A DNA stretch of 30,315 bases from positions 1 to 30,315 of the forward strand of contig CAZOMY010000035.1 in assembly GCA_964581115.1 (NCBI GenBank). The letters run 5' to 3'. The DNA is from 2-02-FULL-55-14 sp964581115 (GTDB lineage Bacteria; Bacteroidota; Ignavibacteria; UBA10030). The number at the start of each line of letters is the position of its first letter. The first letter of the stretch is position 1. The notes under the pieces are model-generated. The model was not told where the DNA came from. It saw only the letters and a list, made by a program, of their open reading frames with translations, and made no database searches. The translations under genes were made by a program, and so were the position numbers. Positions 23,252-30,315 of this stretch are shown one piece after another.

Positions 23252-24088
23252 ATGAGATCGAAGACTTCTTTCACCGTTCGAGGCGTCACATTCGGCAGCT
23301 CGGCCCCGATGGTTCTTATCGCCGGGCCCTGCGTCGTCGAGAGCCGAGACCTCGTACTCCGCACGGCCGACCGCATCCAGCAAATTGCCCGGAAGCATCG
23401 CATGCCGGTGGTCTTTAAGTCGTCGTACAAGAAGGCGAATCGCACCAGCGCCCGCTCGTTCACGACGATCGGGATGGAGAAGGCCCTCGCCGTCCTTGAG
23501 GAGGTCCGTCGGGATCTCGGCATGCCCGTCCTGACCGACGTGCATACCGAGCTGGAGACGGCCGCGGCCGCTGAAGTGGTCGACATTCTGCAGATCCCGG
23601 CCTTTCTCTGCCGCCAGACCGAGCTCCTACAGGCAGCAGGCCGGACCGGCAAAGCGGTCAACATCAAGAAGGGTCAGTTCGCCGCCCCGGCCGACATGGC
23701 GCTGGCAGCGGAGAAGGTGCGTGCCACGGGCGATCGGAGGATCCTGCTGACCGAGCGCGGCACCACATTCGGTTACAACAACCTCGTCGTCGACATGCGC
23801 GGGTTGGAGATCATGCGGCGGACCGGCTACCCGATCGTTCTTGACGCGACACACTCGGTCCAATTGCCTTCCGGGGCGGCGACGACCAGCGGTGGCCAGC
23901 CGGAGTTCATCTTTCCATTGGCGCGGGCGGGGGCGGCCGTTGGCATCGACGCGTTGTTCTTGGAGACCCATCCCGATCCGCGCAGAGCGTTGAGCGATTC
24001 GGCGAGTCAGCTGAAGCTCGACCTGCTCGAGGACCTGATCCGCCAAGTGCAGGCCGTTGATGCGGCGCGGCGGTCGACGGTGCGCTGA
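23252..24088 (+). CDS. kdsA: 3-deoxy-8-phosphooctulonate synthase (Kdo8P synthase)
   Basis: Condenses arabinose-5-phosphate and phosphoenolpyruvate to Kdo-8-phosphate, committing carbon to the lipopolysaccharide core. The TIM-barrel signatures are visible: MVLIAGPCVVES, FKSSYKKANRTSA, TDVHTE, QIPAFLCRQTELL, NIKKGQFAAP and DATHSVQLP, then LFLETHPDP. The cysteine at residue 27 (AGPC) places it in the metal-dependent class, like the Aquifex enzyme, whereas the E. coli enzyme has asparagine there. The metal-ligand histidine, glutamate and aspartate are present (THS, LET, SDS). The ATG at 23252 is chosen because it fits the family N-terminus. Its stop overlaps the kdsC start by one base (TGATG). 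Length 278 is normal. Confidence 0.97.
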   Translation: MRSKTSFTVRGVTFGSSAPMVLIAGPCVVESRDLVLRTADRIQQIARKHRMPVVFKSSYKKANRTSARSFTTIGMEKALAVLEEVRRDLGMPVLTDVHTELETAAAAEVVDILQIPAFLCRQTELLQAAGRTGKAVNIKKGQFAAPADMALAAEKVRATGDRRILLTERGTTFGYNNLVVDMRGLEIMRRTGYPIVLDATHSVQLPSGAATTSGGQPEFIFPLARAGAAVGIDALFLETHPDPRRALSDSASQLKLDLLEDLIRQVQAVDAARRSTVR

Positions 24089-24594
24089 TGGCAACCCCAA
24101 GACAGAAGAAAGCGCGACTTGGACGCATCAAGCTTCTTCTGCTGGACGTGGACGGCGTTCTGACCGACGGCGGCGTCTACTATTCCAGCGGCGGAGAGGA
24201 GCTGAAGAAATTCAACATCCAAGACGGACTGGGCATTGTCAAGCTGCAACGGTCGGGTATTCGCGTCGGCCTGATCACCGGTCGAGTATCACCGATCGTC
24301 GAACGAAGGGCGGCCGAACTGGGTATCACGGAGGTCCACCAGAACCTGGATGATAAGGCGATGGTCTTCGAGGAGATCTGTGGGCGGCTGGGCGTGCGCG
24401 AGGAGGAGGTGGCCTACATCGGAGACGATGAGCCCGACCTGCCGGTCCTGATACGTGTCGGGTTCTCCGCGGCGCCGAAGGATGCGGTGCCGACGGTCGT
24501 GAACTCGGTGCACTACGTCTGCCGTCGTGCCGGAGGTCATGGAGCCGTCCGGGAAGTGATCGATCTGATCCTTGCCCATCAAGGTCGTGACTGA
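24088..24594 (+). CDS. kdsC: 3-deoxy-8-phosphooctulonate phosphatase (Kdo8P phosphatase)
   Basis: Removes phosphate from Kdo-8-phosphate. It is a HAD hydrolase without cap domain, 168 residues. The nucleophile motif LLDVDGVLTDG (D20, D22) is followed by YYSSGGEELKKFNIQDGLG, the substrate loop of KdsC, LITGRVS (motif II), and GDDEPDLPVL (motif IV, with GDDEPD where GDDLND is usual). The next gene starts inside its last codons. It works on the product of KdsA, and the two genes are translationally coupled. Confidence 0.95.
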   Translation: MATPRQKKARLGRIKLLLLDVDGVLTDGGVYYSSGGEELKKFNIQDGLGIVKLQRSGIRVGLITGRVSPIVERRAAELGITEVHQNLDDKAMVFEEICGRLGVREEEVAYIGDDEPDLPVLIRVGFSAAPKDAVPTVVNSVHYVCRRAGGHGAVREVIDLILAHQGRD

Positions 24595-25309
24595 GACGTT
24601 TCCACGATCGTTGAGCGGTCGAGAACGGGAGTTGCTCTGGTGGGTCTTGCCCGCCGAGCGTCCCGGCTATGCAGAGGTCCGCTCGCGGATCGACCGGATG
24701 CACGTCGTGGCCGAAGGACGACGGGGCGAGGGAAATCTCGTGCTTTGCGTTCCTGGCCGCCGGGCCGATCTCGAATCACCTCTGCCTTCGGTGATCGCCT
24801 TCGGCGGGCTGGTCGCGAAGGGAGGACACGGCTCGGTGACCGTACGGGAGGAATTCGACGGCCAGATCGACGTAGAGATCGTCGACCCCGGCGACAACGA
24901 GCAGCGATGGACCTACTCAGAATGGCTGCCGGGGAGAGCGTGTCCTCAGTGTGCCGGCCAACCGAGGGTTGTGGAGATGTCGACCCAATCCGGCTCGCCA
25001 GTGTCGCTGGCCTTGTGCCCGACGGACCGGCGACTGTGGGTGCATAGCGGCCGTACGGGGATGTGCCTGCCGGTTCCGGTGACGCTGTTCTACACTGAGC
25101 TGATGCGACGAACGGGAGTTCGCGACCCGAGGATTGCCTTGCGGTCGGATCGGTTGTTTGAAGCGCTACGCACCTTCACGGATGAAGACCTCGTTGTCGC
25201 GTTCATTTCCTACAATCACGTCCGGGCAAAGATCTCGGACGATGACCCGCTCCGCCCGCCGGCTCCCCGGCCTTCGATCTTCCGGCGGTGGTTCTCCCAA
25301 TTCCGATGA
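24587..25309 (+). CDS. Unknown protein with possible zinc ribbon, inside the Kdo operon
   Basis: A 240-residue protein I do not recognise. From a GTG at 24587 it begins MTETFPRSLSGRERELLWWV and overlaps the kdsC stop; a TTG at 24572 would add five residues. A CPQC pair (C119, C122) and two further cysteines (C144, C160) could bind zinc. No signal peptide or membrane helix is visible. The C-terminus is acidic, then basic (ISDDDPLRPPAPRP, RRWFSQFR). The gene lies between kdsC and kdsD, 6 bases before kdsD, so it is almost surely part of the operon. Codon bias and GC content look like the neighbours. A role in Kdo or envelope work is only inferred from the position. Confidence 0.8.
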   Translation: MTETFPRSLSGRERELLWWVLPAERPGYAEVRSRIDRMHVVAEGRRGEGNLVLCVPGRRADLESPLPSVIAFGGLVAKGGHGSVTVREEFDGQIDVEIVDPGDNEQRWTYSEWLPGRACPQCAGQPRVVEMSTQSGSPVSLALCPTDRRLWVHSGRTGMCLPVPVTLFYTELMRRTGVRDPRIALRSDRLFEALRTFTDEDLVVAFISYNHVRAKISDDDPLRPPAPRPSIFRRWFSQFR

Positions 25310-25315
25310 CCGACC

Positions 25316-26299
25316 ATGAGCGACTCGCAGGAACACGGAAGGCGCGTTGTGCGCATCGAGGCCGCCGCTGTCGCGGCGCTTGAATCGCGGATCGGCGCTG
25401 ATTTTGCCCGGGCCGTCGACCTGGTGGCAGGCGCCCAAGGTCGTGTTGTCGTGACCGGCATGGGTAAATCGGGCATCATCGCGCGCAAGATCGTCGCGAC
25501 GATGAACTCAACGGGCACGCCGGCGATCTTTCTCCACCCCGGAGACGCCGTGCATGGCGACCTTGGCACGGTCCAGAAGAATGACGTCGTGATCTGCATC
25601 TCCAAGAGCGGCGATTCGGACGAGATCCGTCACCTGCTTCCGGTCTTCCGGAAGCTGGGCGTGCCGGTCATTGCGCTCGTCGGCAACTTGCGCTCCGAGT
25701 TGGCTCAGAAGAGCGATATTGCCCTCGACGTTTCGGTCGTGGAAGAGGCCTGTCCGCACGACCTCGCTCCGACCGCCTCGACCACGGCGGCGCTCGTCAT
25801 GGGTGATGCGCTCGCCGTGGCGCTTCTCCAGCGCCGGCGTTTTACAAAAGAGGATTTCGCGATGTTCCACCCCGGCGGCAACCTCGGCAAGCAACTTCTG
25901 CTCGAGGTGGACCAGCTGATGGTCTCCGGCGAGGCGCTGCCGGTGGTCCGCGAAGAGGTCACGTTGTCCGAGGCGATCGTAGAGATGACGTCCAAACGGC
26001 TGGGGGCGACCTGCGTGGTGAACGCGGCGGGCTTGCTGACCGGCATCATCACCGACGGAGACCTCCGTCGGTTGCTGCAACGCACGACGACGGTCGGTCA
26101 GATGCGCGCAGTGGATGTGATGACGAGGAATCCAAAGACGATCCGCCGCACGATCCTGGCCGCGACGGCGCTGGAGCAGATGGAGCACTTCAAGATCACG
26201 CAATTTGTTGTGACCGACGATAGCCAACAGCCGGTCGGCATGGTGCACCTGCACGACCTGGTCAAGGCAGGCATCGGCCCGGGACGGACAACGTCGTGA
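25316..26299 (+). CDS. kdsD: Arabinose-5-phosphate isomerase (KdsD/KpsF family)
   Basis: Converts ribulose-5-phosphate to arabinose-5-phosphate, the substrate of KdsA. The SIS domain holds VVVTGMGKSGIIARKI, HPGDAVHGDLG and CISKSGDSDEIR, with the family FHPGGNLGK. Two CBS domains follow (VREEVTLSEAIVEMTSKRLG and TIRRTILAATALEQMEHF), ending near ITQFVVTDDSQQPVGMVHLHDLV (read in two parts). The length of 327 residues is typical. The stop overlaps the next gene's GTG by 4 bases. The operon order places all enzymes from ribulose-5-phosphate to Kdo next to each other. Confidence 0.96.
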   Translation: MSDSQEHGRRVVRIEAAAVAALESRIGADFARAVDLVAGAQGRVVVTGMGKSGIIARKIVATMNSTGTPAIFLHPGDAVHGDLGTVQKNDVVICISKSGDSDEIRHLLPVFRKLGVPVIALVGNLRSELAQKSDIALDVSVVEEACPHDLAPTASTTAALVMGDALAVALLQRRRFTKEDFAMFHPGGNLGKQLLLEVDQLMVSGEALPVVREEVTLSEAIVEMTSKRLGATCVVNAAGLLTGIITDGDLRRLLQRTTTVGQMRAVDVMTRNPKTIRRTILAATALEQMEHFKITQFVVTDDSQQPVGMVHLHDLVKAGIGPGRTTS

Positions 26300-26826
26300 A
26301 GCGTTCTGCGATGGCATTGCTCGCGGCGCTGGTTGCGACAGGATGCGAGGAGAAGATCAAGCCGAGCGTGTTGACGACGGTCGATAGCCGCTCGATGCCC
26401 GAGCAGGAGTCGTGGAACAGCGAGATTGTGGTCTCCGACTCGGGAGTCGTCCGGGCGGTGATCCACAGCGGTTACTTCAAGGTCTATTCGACGAGCCGCA
26501 TGACGCACATGAGCGACAGCGTCCACGTGCAGTTTTACGACCCCGACGGGCGTCCGACGACGGTGCTGACAAGCCTCCGGGCCGCGATCGACGAGGTCAC
26601 TAACAACCTCGAAGCGCACGAGAATGTCGTCGTCACGTCCGAGACGGGAACGCGGCTGTATACGGAAGAATTGTATTGGGACCAGAAGCGCCGGCTCATT
26701 CATACGCCGGCGTTCGTGCGCATCATCTCGCCGAAGGAGCGCCTGCAAGGGTTCGGTATGGAGTCGGACCAGAGCCTCAAGAACTACCGCATCTTCAGGG
26801 TCACGGGTGAGACGACGGGGAAGTAG
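26296..26826 (+). CDS. lptC: LPS export protein LptC, lipoprotein form
   Basis: A 176-residue periplasmic protein. MKRSAMALLAALVATGCEEK looks like a lipoprotein signal with C17 as the lipidated residue. The rest follows the Bacteroidota-type LptC pattern: an early short strand region (MPEQESWNSEIVVSDSGVVR), HSGYFKVY, VQFYDPDGRPTTVLTSLRA, HENVVVTSETGTRLYTEELYW, and RLQGFGMESDQSLKNYRIF. Enterobacterial LptC has a membrane helix at this point, not a lipoprotein signal. LptC passes lipopolysaccharide from the LptBFG transporter to LptA. The GTG at 26296 overlaps the kdsD stop. The reading frame overlaps the lptA start. Confidence 0.88.
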   Translation: MKRSAMALLAALVATGCEEKIKPSVLTTVDSRSMPEQESWNSEIVVSDSGVVRAVIHSGYFKVYSTSRMTHMSDSVHVQFYDPDGRPTTVLTSLRAAIDEVTNNLEAHENVVVTSETGTRLYTEELYWDQKRRLIHTPAFVRIISPKERLQGFGMESDQSLKNYRIFRVTGETTGK

Positions 26827-28105
26827 GCTCGTAGCATGGAGCTTGGCGGTCGTGTCCTTGGCCTCGGCCACCCTGGGTGCGCAAGGCCGGCCCGGTGTCA
26901 TTGAGCTCAAGTCGGCCCAGGAGCTCAAAGGTCGCGTGATGAACGGCCAGGATGTGCGCGAGCTCCTAGGCAACGTCCATTTCGTCCAGTATCTGCGCGA
27001 GGGCGGGATCGTCAACGTCTGGTCGGACCGGGCGCTGCAGTTCATCGCGGACGAGCGGCTCGAGCTCTACCAGCGCGTGCGTGTTCGTCGCGACACCGTG
27101 ACGATCTACGCCGACCAGGGCGTCTACTACGGACAGGAGCGACGCGTCGAGATGCGCGGAAGGGTGCGTCTCGAACGGACCGGATCCGTGCTGACCTCGG
27201 ACGAAGGGGAGTACTTCCCCGACGAGCGGCGCGCAGTCTTCACGGGCTCGGTCAAGGTCGAGGATTCCGTCTCGGTCCTGACGAGCGACCGGTTGACCTA
27301 CTGGGAGACCGACCAACGTTCGATCGCCGTTGGGCGGGTGCAGGTCCGCCAACGCTCCGATGGGACCACGGTCTTCGGTGATTCGCTGGTCAATCTCGAC
27401 CGCGAAGACCGGTCCATCGTTCCCCGATCTGCACGGATGTTGCAGGCCGACAGTATAGCGGCCGGTGGGGTCGATACGCTGCTCGTCGCGAGCGTCCGGA
27501 TGGAATCGACCGGCGGGGCGGAGCGTGTGCTCATCGCCAGCGACAGCGTCCGCATCGCCCGAACGGACCTCGCCGCTCGGTGTGCCCTGGCAACATTCTT
27601 CACCGCCGCCGATCGGATCGTGCTGGCCGGAGGCCCGGTGGTCTGGCATGGTCGTAACCAGCTTACGGGTGACACGATCGAGATCCGCCTGCGCGACCGG
27701 CGGCTCCACGAGGTGCTCGTGCGGGGCAGGGCGATGGCTGTCTCGAGGGCCGATTCGCTTCGGCCGTTGCGCTTCGACCAGCTGACGGGTCGGAACATCA
27801 CGATGCGCTTCTCCGGCGGCAAGGTGCAGCAGATCGAATCTGACGGGACGGCAACGAGCCTGTACTATCTTTATGACGACACAGTTCCCAACGGCATCAA
27901 CCGTTCGAGCGGCGACCGGATCACGATGGATTTCACCGACGGTCAGATCGACCGCATCAAGGTAGTGCGGGGCGTGCAGGGAGAGTATCTGCCCGAAAAG
28001 ATGGTGAATGGGAGGGAGACGGACCACAATCTGGATGGCTTCCGTTGGATTGCTTCCCGGCCGACAAGAAACGGTCTGACGATTTCCGAAGGGGAAGTCC
28101 CTTAG
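26807..28105 (+). CDS. lptA: OstA/LptA-like LPS transport protein
   Basis: A 432-residue exported protein. The start GTG 26807, with AGGG (26797-26800) upstream, gives MRRRGSRLVAWSLAVVSLAS then ATLGAQG, a clear signal peptide. The frame is open further upstream but without meaning, and the start lies 20 bases inside lptC. The body is a long series of OstA-type beta strands: ELLGNVHFVQ, DRALQFIADERLELYQRVRV, YADQGVYYGQERRVEMRGRV, TSDEGEYFPDERRAVFTGSV, SVLTSDRLTYWETDQRSIAV. In Bacteroidota and relatives LptA is larger than in E. coli and is annotated OstA-like. It should form the periplasmic bridge for lipopolysaccharide. It is not the outer-membrane LptD, as a barrel of about 600 residues is missing. 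Confidence 0.87.
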   Translation: MRRRGSRLVAWSLAVVSLASATLGAQGRPGVIELKSAQELKGRVMNGQDVRELLGNVHFVQYLREGGIVNVWSDRALQFIADERLELYQRVRVRRDTVTIYADQGVYYGQERRVEMRGRVRLERTGSVLTSDEGEYFPDERRAVFTGSVKVEDSVSVLTSDRLTYWETDQRSIAVGRVQVRQRSDGTTVFGDSLVNLDREDRSIVPRSARMLQADSIAAGGVDTLLVASVRMESTGGAERVLIASDSVRIARTDLAARCALATFFTAADRIVLAGGPVVWHGRNQLTGDTIEIRLRDRRLHEVLVRGRAMAVSRADSLRPLRFDQLTGRNITMRFSGGKVQQIESDGTATSLYYLYDDTVPNGINRSSGDRITMDFTDGQIDRIKVVRGVQGEYLPEKMVNGRETDHNLDGFRWIASRPTRNGLTISEGEVP

Positions 28106-28160
28106 AGATCGATAAGCGGTTGTGACCTCAGAGAGACTTGAGGACGAACAACGGAGCAAC

Positions 28161-28250
28161 TTGGATCACAGCATCGTGGAATCACGCGGTCTTGTCGAGC
28201 GGTACACGAAGCGGACGGTTGTCAGGCTTCGACTCGGCATCTCCTATTGA
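28161..28250 (+). pseudogene. Truncated duplicate of the lptB 5' end
   Basis: Bases 28167-28224 match the first codons of lptB (28307-28364) in 55 of 58 positions, at an exact offset of 140 bases. In the same frame from TTG 28161 it would read LDHSIVESRGLVERYTKRTV before leaving homology and stopping at TGA 28248-28250, about 29 residues in all. No ABC motifs are included, so it cannot be functional as an ATPase. It is followed by a short spacer with GTCAGGCTTCGACTC (28221-28235) and CTCAGGCTGATAC (28271-28283). Confidence 0.85.
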
Positions 28251-28300
28251 AGGTCGATGAGCGTGCCTCGCTCAGGCTGATACAACGTCTGAAGACCCGA

Positions 28301-29038
28301 ATGAACCACAGCATCTTGGAATCACGCGGTCTTGTCAAGCGGTACAAGAAGCGGACGGTTGTCAATGACGTCAGCGTTTCGGTGTGTCAGGGAGAGATCG
28401 TCGGATTGCTCGGTCCCAACGGCGCGGGCAAGACGACGACCTTCTATATGACCGTCGGCATGGTGCGCCCGAATGCCGGGACGGTGCATCTGGACGGCGT
28501 CGATATCACCTCCGAACCGATGTACCAGCGGGCCCGGCTGGGGATCGGCTATTTACCTCAGGAAGCGTCGGTCTTTCGCAAGCTGTCGGTGCGTGACAAT
28601 CTACTGGCCGTCTTGCAGACGACGAAGCTCAGCACCAAGGAGCAGTACGAGCGGGCCGATCGGCTGTTGGAGGATTTTGGGATCACACACATTGCGAAGA
28701 GCCAGGGGTTCGTCCTCTCGGGAGGAGAGAGGCGCCGGACGGAGATCGCCCGCGCCTTGGCGCTCGACCCGAAGTTCATCCTCCTCGATGAGCCGTTTGC
28801 CGGCATCGACCCGATCGCCGTGGAAGACATCATGGCCATCGTCCGTGGTCTCAAGTCCCGTAACCTCGGCGTCTTGATCACCGACCATAATGTCCACGAG
28901 ACGCTGTCCATCACCGATCGATCGTATCTGCTGTTTGAAGGGCGCATCTTGAAGCACGGTTCCCCCGACGAACTCGCGAACGACCCCGAAGCGCGAAAGT
29001 TGTATCTGGGCGAGAAGTTCAAGTTGGACCGATACTAG
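28301..29038 (+). CDS. lptB: LPS export ABC transporter ATP-binding protein
   Basis: The cytosolic ATPase that powers lipopolysaccharide export with the permease pair LptF/LptG (not in this window). The Walker A motif is GPNGAGKT (38-45), the signature LSGGERRRTEIARAL, Walker B FILLDEPFAGIDP and the H-loop ITDHNVHETLSI; YLPQEASVFRKLSVRDNL is typical of LptB. The ATG at 28301 starts MNHSILESRGLVKRYKKRTV, and the product is 245 residues, the usual size; a TTG at 28247 is open but without similarity. No strong Shine-Dalgarno is visible. The gene follows lptA after 195 bases that hold a duplicate of its own 5' end. Confidence 0.97.
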   Translation: MNHSILESRGLVKRYKKRTVVNDVSVSVCQGEIVGLLGPNGAGKTTTFYMTVGMVRPNAGTVHLDGVDITSEPMYQRARLGIGYLPQEASVFRKLSVRDNLLAVLQTTKLSTKEQYERADRLLEDFGITHIAKSQGFVLSGGERRRTEIARALALDPKFILLDEPFAGIDPIAVEDIMAIVRGLKSRNLGVLITDHNVHETLSITDRSYLLFEGRILKHGSPDELANDPEARKLYLGEKFKLDRY

Positions 29039-29057
29039 GCCGATCAACAACAGATGG

Positions 29058-29179
29058 AGTAGGCAGTATGCAGAACCCATTCACGGCCGAGCAGGTAGGA
29101 ACCAAAGGACAATATCTCGCTTCCGTTACCTCGGTTCTCAGCCCGAAGTAGTCCTGAAAGTACCTGCCTACTGCCTACT
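29058..29179. repeat. 122-bp element with 16-bp terminal inverted repeats (type C)
   Basis: AGTAGGCAGTATGCAG (29058-29073) and CTGCCTACTGCCTACT (29164-29179) are inverted copies matching at 15 of 16 positions and are themselves made of GTAGGCA units. They enclose 90 bases without a gene, in the spacer between lptB and the DAHP synthase. It looks like a small non-autonomous palindromic element. No clear target duplication is seen. Confidence 0.6.
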
Positions 29180-29200
29180 TCTTCTAGACTTCCTTCAGAC

Positions 29201-30217
29201 ATGATCGTCGTCACCACACCGCACGCCACCGAGCACGAGATCGAGGCCATCATCAAGGTCCTGACCGAGCACGGCTTTGATATCCACCGCTCAACAGGCG
29301 TCCAGCACACCGTCATCGGGGCCATCGGCGTCAAGCCCGAATTCGACCACCGGCAGATCGAGCTCTTGCCCGGAGTCGCCGAGGTCCTGCGCATCTCCGA
29401 CCCCTACAAATTGGCCAGCCGCGCCTTCCGTGAAGAGGGTACGGTCATACCCGTAGGAAGGGTGAAGGTCGGAGGGGATCCCGTGGTCGTGATGGCAGGG
29501 CCGTGCTCCGTCGAGAGCGAAGAGCAGATCCACATCATCGCCAAGCACGTGAAAGCCGCGGGGGCGACCGTTCTGCGTGGCGGCGCTTTCAAGCCGAGAA
29601 CGTCACCCTACGCGTTTCAGGGGCTGGGAGAAGAGGGACTAAGACTTCTGAGGGCCGCGGCAGATGCCAACGGCCTTGCCGTCATCACGGAGGTGATGGA
29701 TCGCAGTCAGATCGATCTTGTCGAGAGGTACAGCGACGTTCTGCAGGTGGGGGCGAGGAACATGCAGAACTACACCTTCTTGCGCGACCTCGGCAAGGTG
29801 TCAAAGCCGGTCATGTTGAAGCGGGGCCTCTCTGCGACGATCGAAGAATGGCTCATGTCGGCGGAGTACATCCTCTCCGGAGGCAATCACCACGTCATAC
29901 TGTGCGAGCGAGGGATCCGGACGTTCGAGCCCTCGACCCGGAATACGATGGATATCGGCGCCATTCCGCTTGTGAAGAAGCGCAGCCATCTGCCGATCAT
30001 CGCCGACCCGTCCCACGGGATCGGACTTCGGGACAAAGTGATCCCCATGGCTCGGGCTTCCGTCGCGGCTGGAGCTGACGGCATCATCGTCGAAGTCCAC
30101 CATGATCCGGACCATGCCAGGTCGGACGGCGCGCAGTCCCTCTTCCCAGAGCAGTTCGAGCAGCTGATGCGTGAAGTGAGAATTATTGCGGAGGCCATTG
30201 GGCGGAGGATAGCTTGA
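29201..30217 (+). CDS. DAHP synthase, Thermotoga-type (type I-beta) with N-terminal regulatory domain
   Basis: The first enzyme of aromatic amino acid synthesis: it condenses erythrose-4-phosphate and PEP to 3-deoxy-D-arabino-heptulosonate-7-phosphate. Length, 338 residues, and order match the Thermotoga maritima enzyme. An N-terminal ferredoxin-like domain (MIVVTTPHATEHEIEAIIKV, VQHTVIGAIG) is followed by PYKLASR and a barrel with VVMAGPCSVES, LRGGAFKPRTSPYAFQGLG, TEVMDRSQ, QVGARNMQN, LKRGLSATIEEWL, CERGIRTFEPSTRNTMD and ADPSHG. In the Thermotoga enzyme the N-terminal domain gives tyrosine inhibition, which is likely here. It belongs to the same superfamily as KdsA upstream. The ATG at 29201 has no Shine-Dalgarno. 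No chorismate mutase domain is fused. Confidence 0.96.
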   Translation: MIVVTTPHATEHEIEAIIKVLTEHGFDIHRSTGVQHTVIGAIGVKPEFDHRQIELLPGVAEVLRISDPYKLASRAFREEGTVIPVGRVKVGGDPVVVMAGPCSVESEEQIHIIAKHVKAAGATVLRGGAFKPRTSPYAFQGLGEEGLRLLRAAADANGLAVITEVMDRSQIDLVERYSDVLQVGARNMQNYTFLRDLGKVSKPVMLKRGLSATIEEWLMSAEYILSGGNHHVILCERGIRTFEPSTRNTMDIGAIPLVKKRSHLPIIADPSHGIGLRDKVIPMARASVAAGADGIIVEVHHDPDHARSDGAQSLFPEQFEQLMREVRIIAEAIGRRIA

Positions 30218-30233
30218 AACGGGTGAAAAGAAG

Positions 30234-30296
30234 ATGGTGAATGGTGAATGGTGAATGGTAAATGGTGAATGGTAAATGGTGAATGGTGAATGGTGA
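30234..30296 (+). repeat. Nine tandem ATGGTGA heptamers (type D)
   Basis: Nine units of seven bases: seven ATGGTGA and two ATGGTAA (units 4 and 6), starting 17 bases after the DAHP synthase stop. A seven-base unit does not keep a frame, so it is not coding. The array ends at ATAGGACGG near the window edge, so what follows is not seen. Confidence 0.9.
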
Positions 30297-30315
30297 ATAG
30301 GACGGCAGGGAACTT

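Noticed and set aside
26624..26806. Upstream extension of the lptA frame across lptC
   Set aside because: This stretch is an out-of-frame reading of lptC. The GTG at 26807 gives a normal signal peptide and has AGGG at a good distance.
1..30315. CRISPR arrays, tRNA or rRNA genes, transposases, integrases, prophage genes
   Set aside because: I looked in all spacers and found none. The only regular array is the heptamer repeat at the right end, whose units are too short for CRISPR and have no spacers.

Overview
The window is a gene-dense chromosomal segment of about 30.3 kb and high GC content. It looks like core genome and not like a mobile island. The best lineage guess is a Gram-negative member of the Bacteroidota/Chlorobiota (FCB) group, perhaps near Ignavibacteria or Kapabacteria. 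The reasons are: a short RpoD-type sigma factor without region 1.1 that resembles the Bacteroidota primary sigma factor; a DUF5683 protein; a very large DUF2723 membrane protein; an LptC/OstA/LptB set arranged as in that group; and Kdo genes that imply lipopolysaccharide. The placement rests on protein resemblance read by eye and was not tested by a search.

Layout. 1-3.1 kb: a small zinc-ribbon-like protein, phosphopentomutase (deoB), an AbrB-like/PIN pair that looks like a toxin-antitoxin module, and the primary sigma factor. 3.1-5.4 kb: an NlpC/P60 lipoprotein, peptide deformylase and Met-tRNA formyltransferase. 5.6-7.3 kb: parA-parB, overlapping by 4 bases. 7.4-9.3 kb: ridA, a DUF5683 membrane protein and, convergent to them, a TIGR01777 epimerase. 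9.7-14.7 kb: lepA (EF4), two different tandem type I signal peptidases and hemW. 14.9-19.5 kb: a DUF2723 protein, a methyltransferase and a GT4-type glycosyltransferase in one tight operon. 19.6-23.1 kb, minus strand: a LOG-family protein, then ispE translationally coupled to an outer-membrane barrel. 23.25-29.0 kb, plus strand: kdsA, kdsC, an unknown gene, kdsD, lptC, lptA and lptB. 29.2-30.2 kb: a Thermotoga-type DAHP synthase, followed by a heptamer repeat at the window edge.

How the genes work together. The 23-29 kb block is a Kdo synthesis and LPS export operon: KdsD makes arabinose-5-phosphate, KdsA condenses it with PEP, KdsC removes the phosphate, and LptC/LptA/LptB are parts of the export machine. 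It is transcribed divergently from ispE. The two -35 elements of this divergent region sit in a 9-bp inverted repeat.

What is unusual is mostly in the spacers. I see several kinds of short degenerate repeats (CGCAAAGAACG-like, CTTCGTG-like, GTAGGCAG-like terminal inverted repeats, and ATGGTGA heptamers), a 58-bp duplicated 5' end of lptB flanking one more short element, a strong hairpin at the predicted 5' end of the lepA transcript, a hairpin between the two signal peptidase genes, and an intrinsic terminator that lies inside the predicted coding region of the NlpC/P60 gene. I found no CRISPR array, tRNA, rRNA, transposase or prophage, and no convincing new multi-gene defence system.
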